DNA of 7,755 nucleotides, taken from assembly GCA_028686145.1 (NCBI GenBank), contig JAQUCQ010000152.1:1-7755 (forward strand), written 5' to 3'. The translations under genes were made by a program, and so were the position numbers. The stretch comes from Desulfuromonadaceae bacterium (GTDB lineage Bacteria > Desulfobacterota > Desulfuromonadia > Geobacterales > Pseudopelobacteraceae). Positions 7,483 through 7,755 of the stretch are shown here, piece by piece (the stretch's first letter is position 1; each line of letters starts with the position of its first letter). The notes beneath the pieces are model-generated. The model had not been told where the DNA came from. It searched no databases and saw only the letters and a program-made list of their open reading frames with translations.

Positions 7483-7516
7483 CAGATCATCGATGTGCTC
7501 TCTCCCGATGATGCTG
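7483..7516. repeat. Hairpin, 10 bp with one bulge
   Basis: CAGATCATCG (7483-7492) pairs with CGATGAT (7506-7512) and CTG (7514-7516), leaving G7513 bulged, around a 13-base loop. Confidence 0.55.
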
Positions 7517-7569
7517 AAGTACATAGTGGCAGTTGCAGGCGTGGGTGCAGTAGTCCCGGTTGTGTGGAG

Positions 7570-7587
7570 GAGGTGCGGACGCACCTC
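7570..7587. repeat. Perfect 7-bp hairpin with GGAC loop
   Basis: GAGGTGC (7570-7576) and GCACCTC (7581-7587) around GGAC; as DNA the symmetry extends one base further into the loop. Confidence 0.55.
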
Positions 7588-7657
7588 GAGTGGTGGTGTT
7601 GCAGGGATAAGATTCCTAAACGCGCACTGCGAATGGAAACGACTCTCCGAAGAGATG

Positions 7658-7699
7658 ACTCATGCAAGATGGCGATAAACGCGGGTGTTGTGCATGAGT
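7658..7699. repeat. Perfect 9-bp inverted repeat with 24-base loop
   Basis: ACTCATGCA (7658-7666) and TGCATGAGT (7691-7699) enclose 24 bases. A smaller CTCT/AGAG hairpin with loop CCGA (7643-7654) lies just before it. It is the last strong structure before the AT-rich right edge. Confidence 0.6.
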
Positions 7700-7755
7700 G
7701 AAAGTTATTTATACTTGTCGGCGGCAGTAAACATTTCTTTAGGATTATTTCCACT

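Larger units (their letters stand above)
6797..7755. other. Hairpin-rich region without credible protein genes
   Basis: About 960 bases in which the open frames run straight through strong inverted repeats and carry Cys/Arg/Trp-rich, protein-unlike translations without usable ribosome-binding sites. The left end holds the leader and promoter of the short integrase (minus strand). From about 6886 to 7699 inverted repeats follow each other closely: 6890-6910, 6936-6950, 6955-6968, 7097-7126, 7135-7189, 7208-7245, 7280-7293, 7411-7446, 7483-7516, 7570-7587, 7643-7654 and 7658-7699. Possible roles are a structured non-coding RNA, single-strand recombination or transfer-origin sites, or a decayed palindromic repeat region. 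No T-run follows the larger ones, so they are not simple terminators. The right edge (about 7700-7755) is AT-rich and may be the leader of a gene beyond the window. Confidence 0.6.

Noticed and set aside
7482..7754. Overlapping small open frames on both strands at the right end
   Set aside because: They overlap one another, are rich in Cys, Arg, Ser and His, and cross hairpins. No start signal supports any of them.
7570..7755. Group II intron or retron RNA
   Set aside because: GTGCGGAC at 7574-7581 superficially resembles an intron 5' end, but it lies inside a hairpin, no domain V or reverse transcriptase is in the window, and no retron hallmark is clear.

Overview
The window reads as a chromosomal segment next to, or inside, an integration hotspot of a Gram-negative bacterium. 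The best guess is a Geobacter-like member of the Desulfuromonadia. That guess rests on the 959-residue hybrid histidine kinase (PocR sensor, three PAS domains, HDFNN-type kinase core, C-terminal receiver), an architecture common in that group, lying beside a TCA-cycle gene. It is inference from gene style, not from a marker gene.

Layout. (1) 1-539, plus strand: the 3' end of sucD (succinyl-CoA synthetase alpha chain), cut by the window edge. (2) 592-631: a strong hairpin terminator between sucD and the convergent next gene. (3) 648-3527, minus strand: the large hybrid sensor kinase, with no separate partner regulator in view. (4) 3528-3937: an AT-rich spacer holding a possible 44-codon gene remnant (minus strand) and a minus-strand-type terminator hairpin. 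(5) 3938-5683, plus strand: a long (581 aa) tyrosine recombinase, whose stop codon lies inside the first of a cluster of TGATACGATA-type repeats (5677-5768). (6) 5788-5825: a very strong 17-bp-stem terminator. (7) 5954-6796, minus strand: a second tyrosine recombinase of an unrelated, shorter family (280 aa), converging on the first. (8) 6797-7755: about 960 bases with no credible protein gene but many perfect hairpins, with arms of up to 14 bp.

How it may work together. The left part is ordinary metabolism plus signalling. From about 3.5 kb rightwards the content is mobile-element-like: two integrases face each other across a short block of inverted repeats and a terminator. One pair of repeats has the geometry of a recombinase core site (9-bp arms, 8-bp spacer). 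The hairpin-rich right end could be a structured RNA, a set of folded single-stranded DNA recombination or transfer sites, or a palindromic repeat array. The sequence alone does not decide between these. The two points most worth a second look are the repeat cluster at 5677-5768 and the hairpin-dense non-coding block at about 6886-7699.
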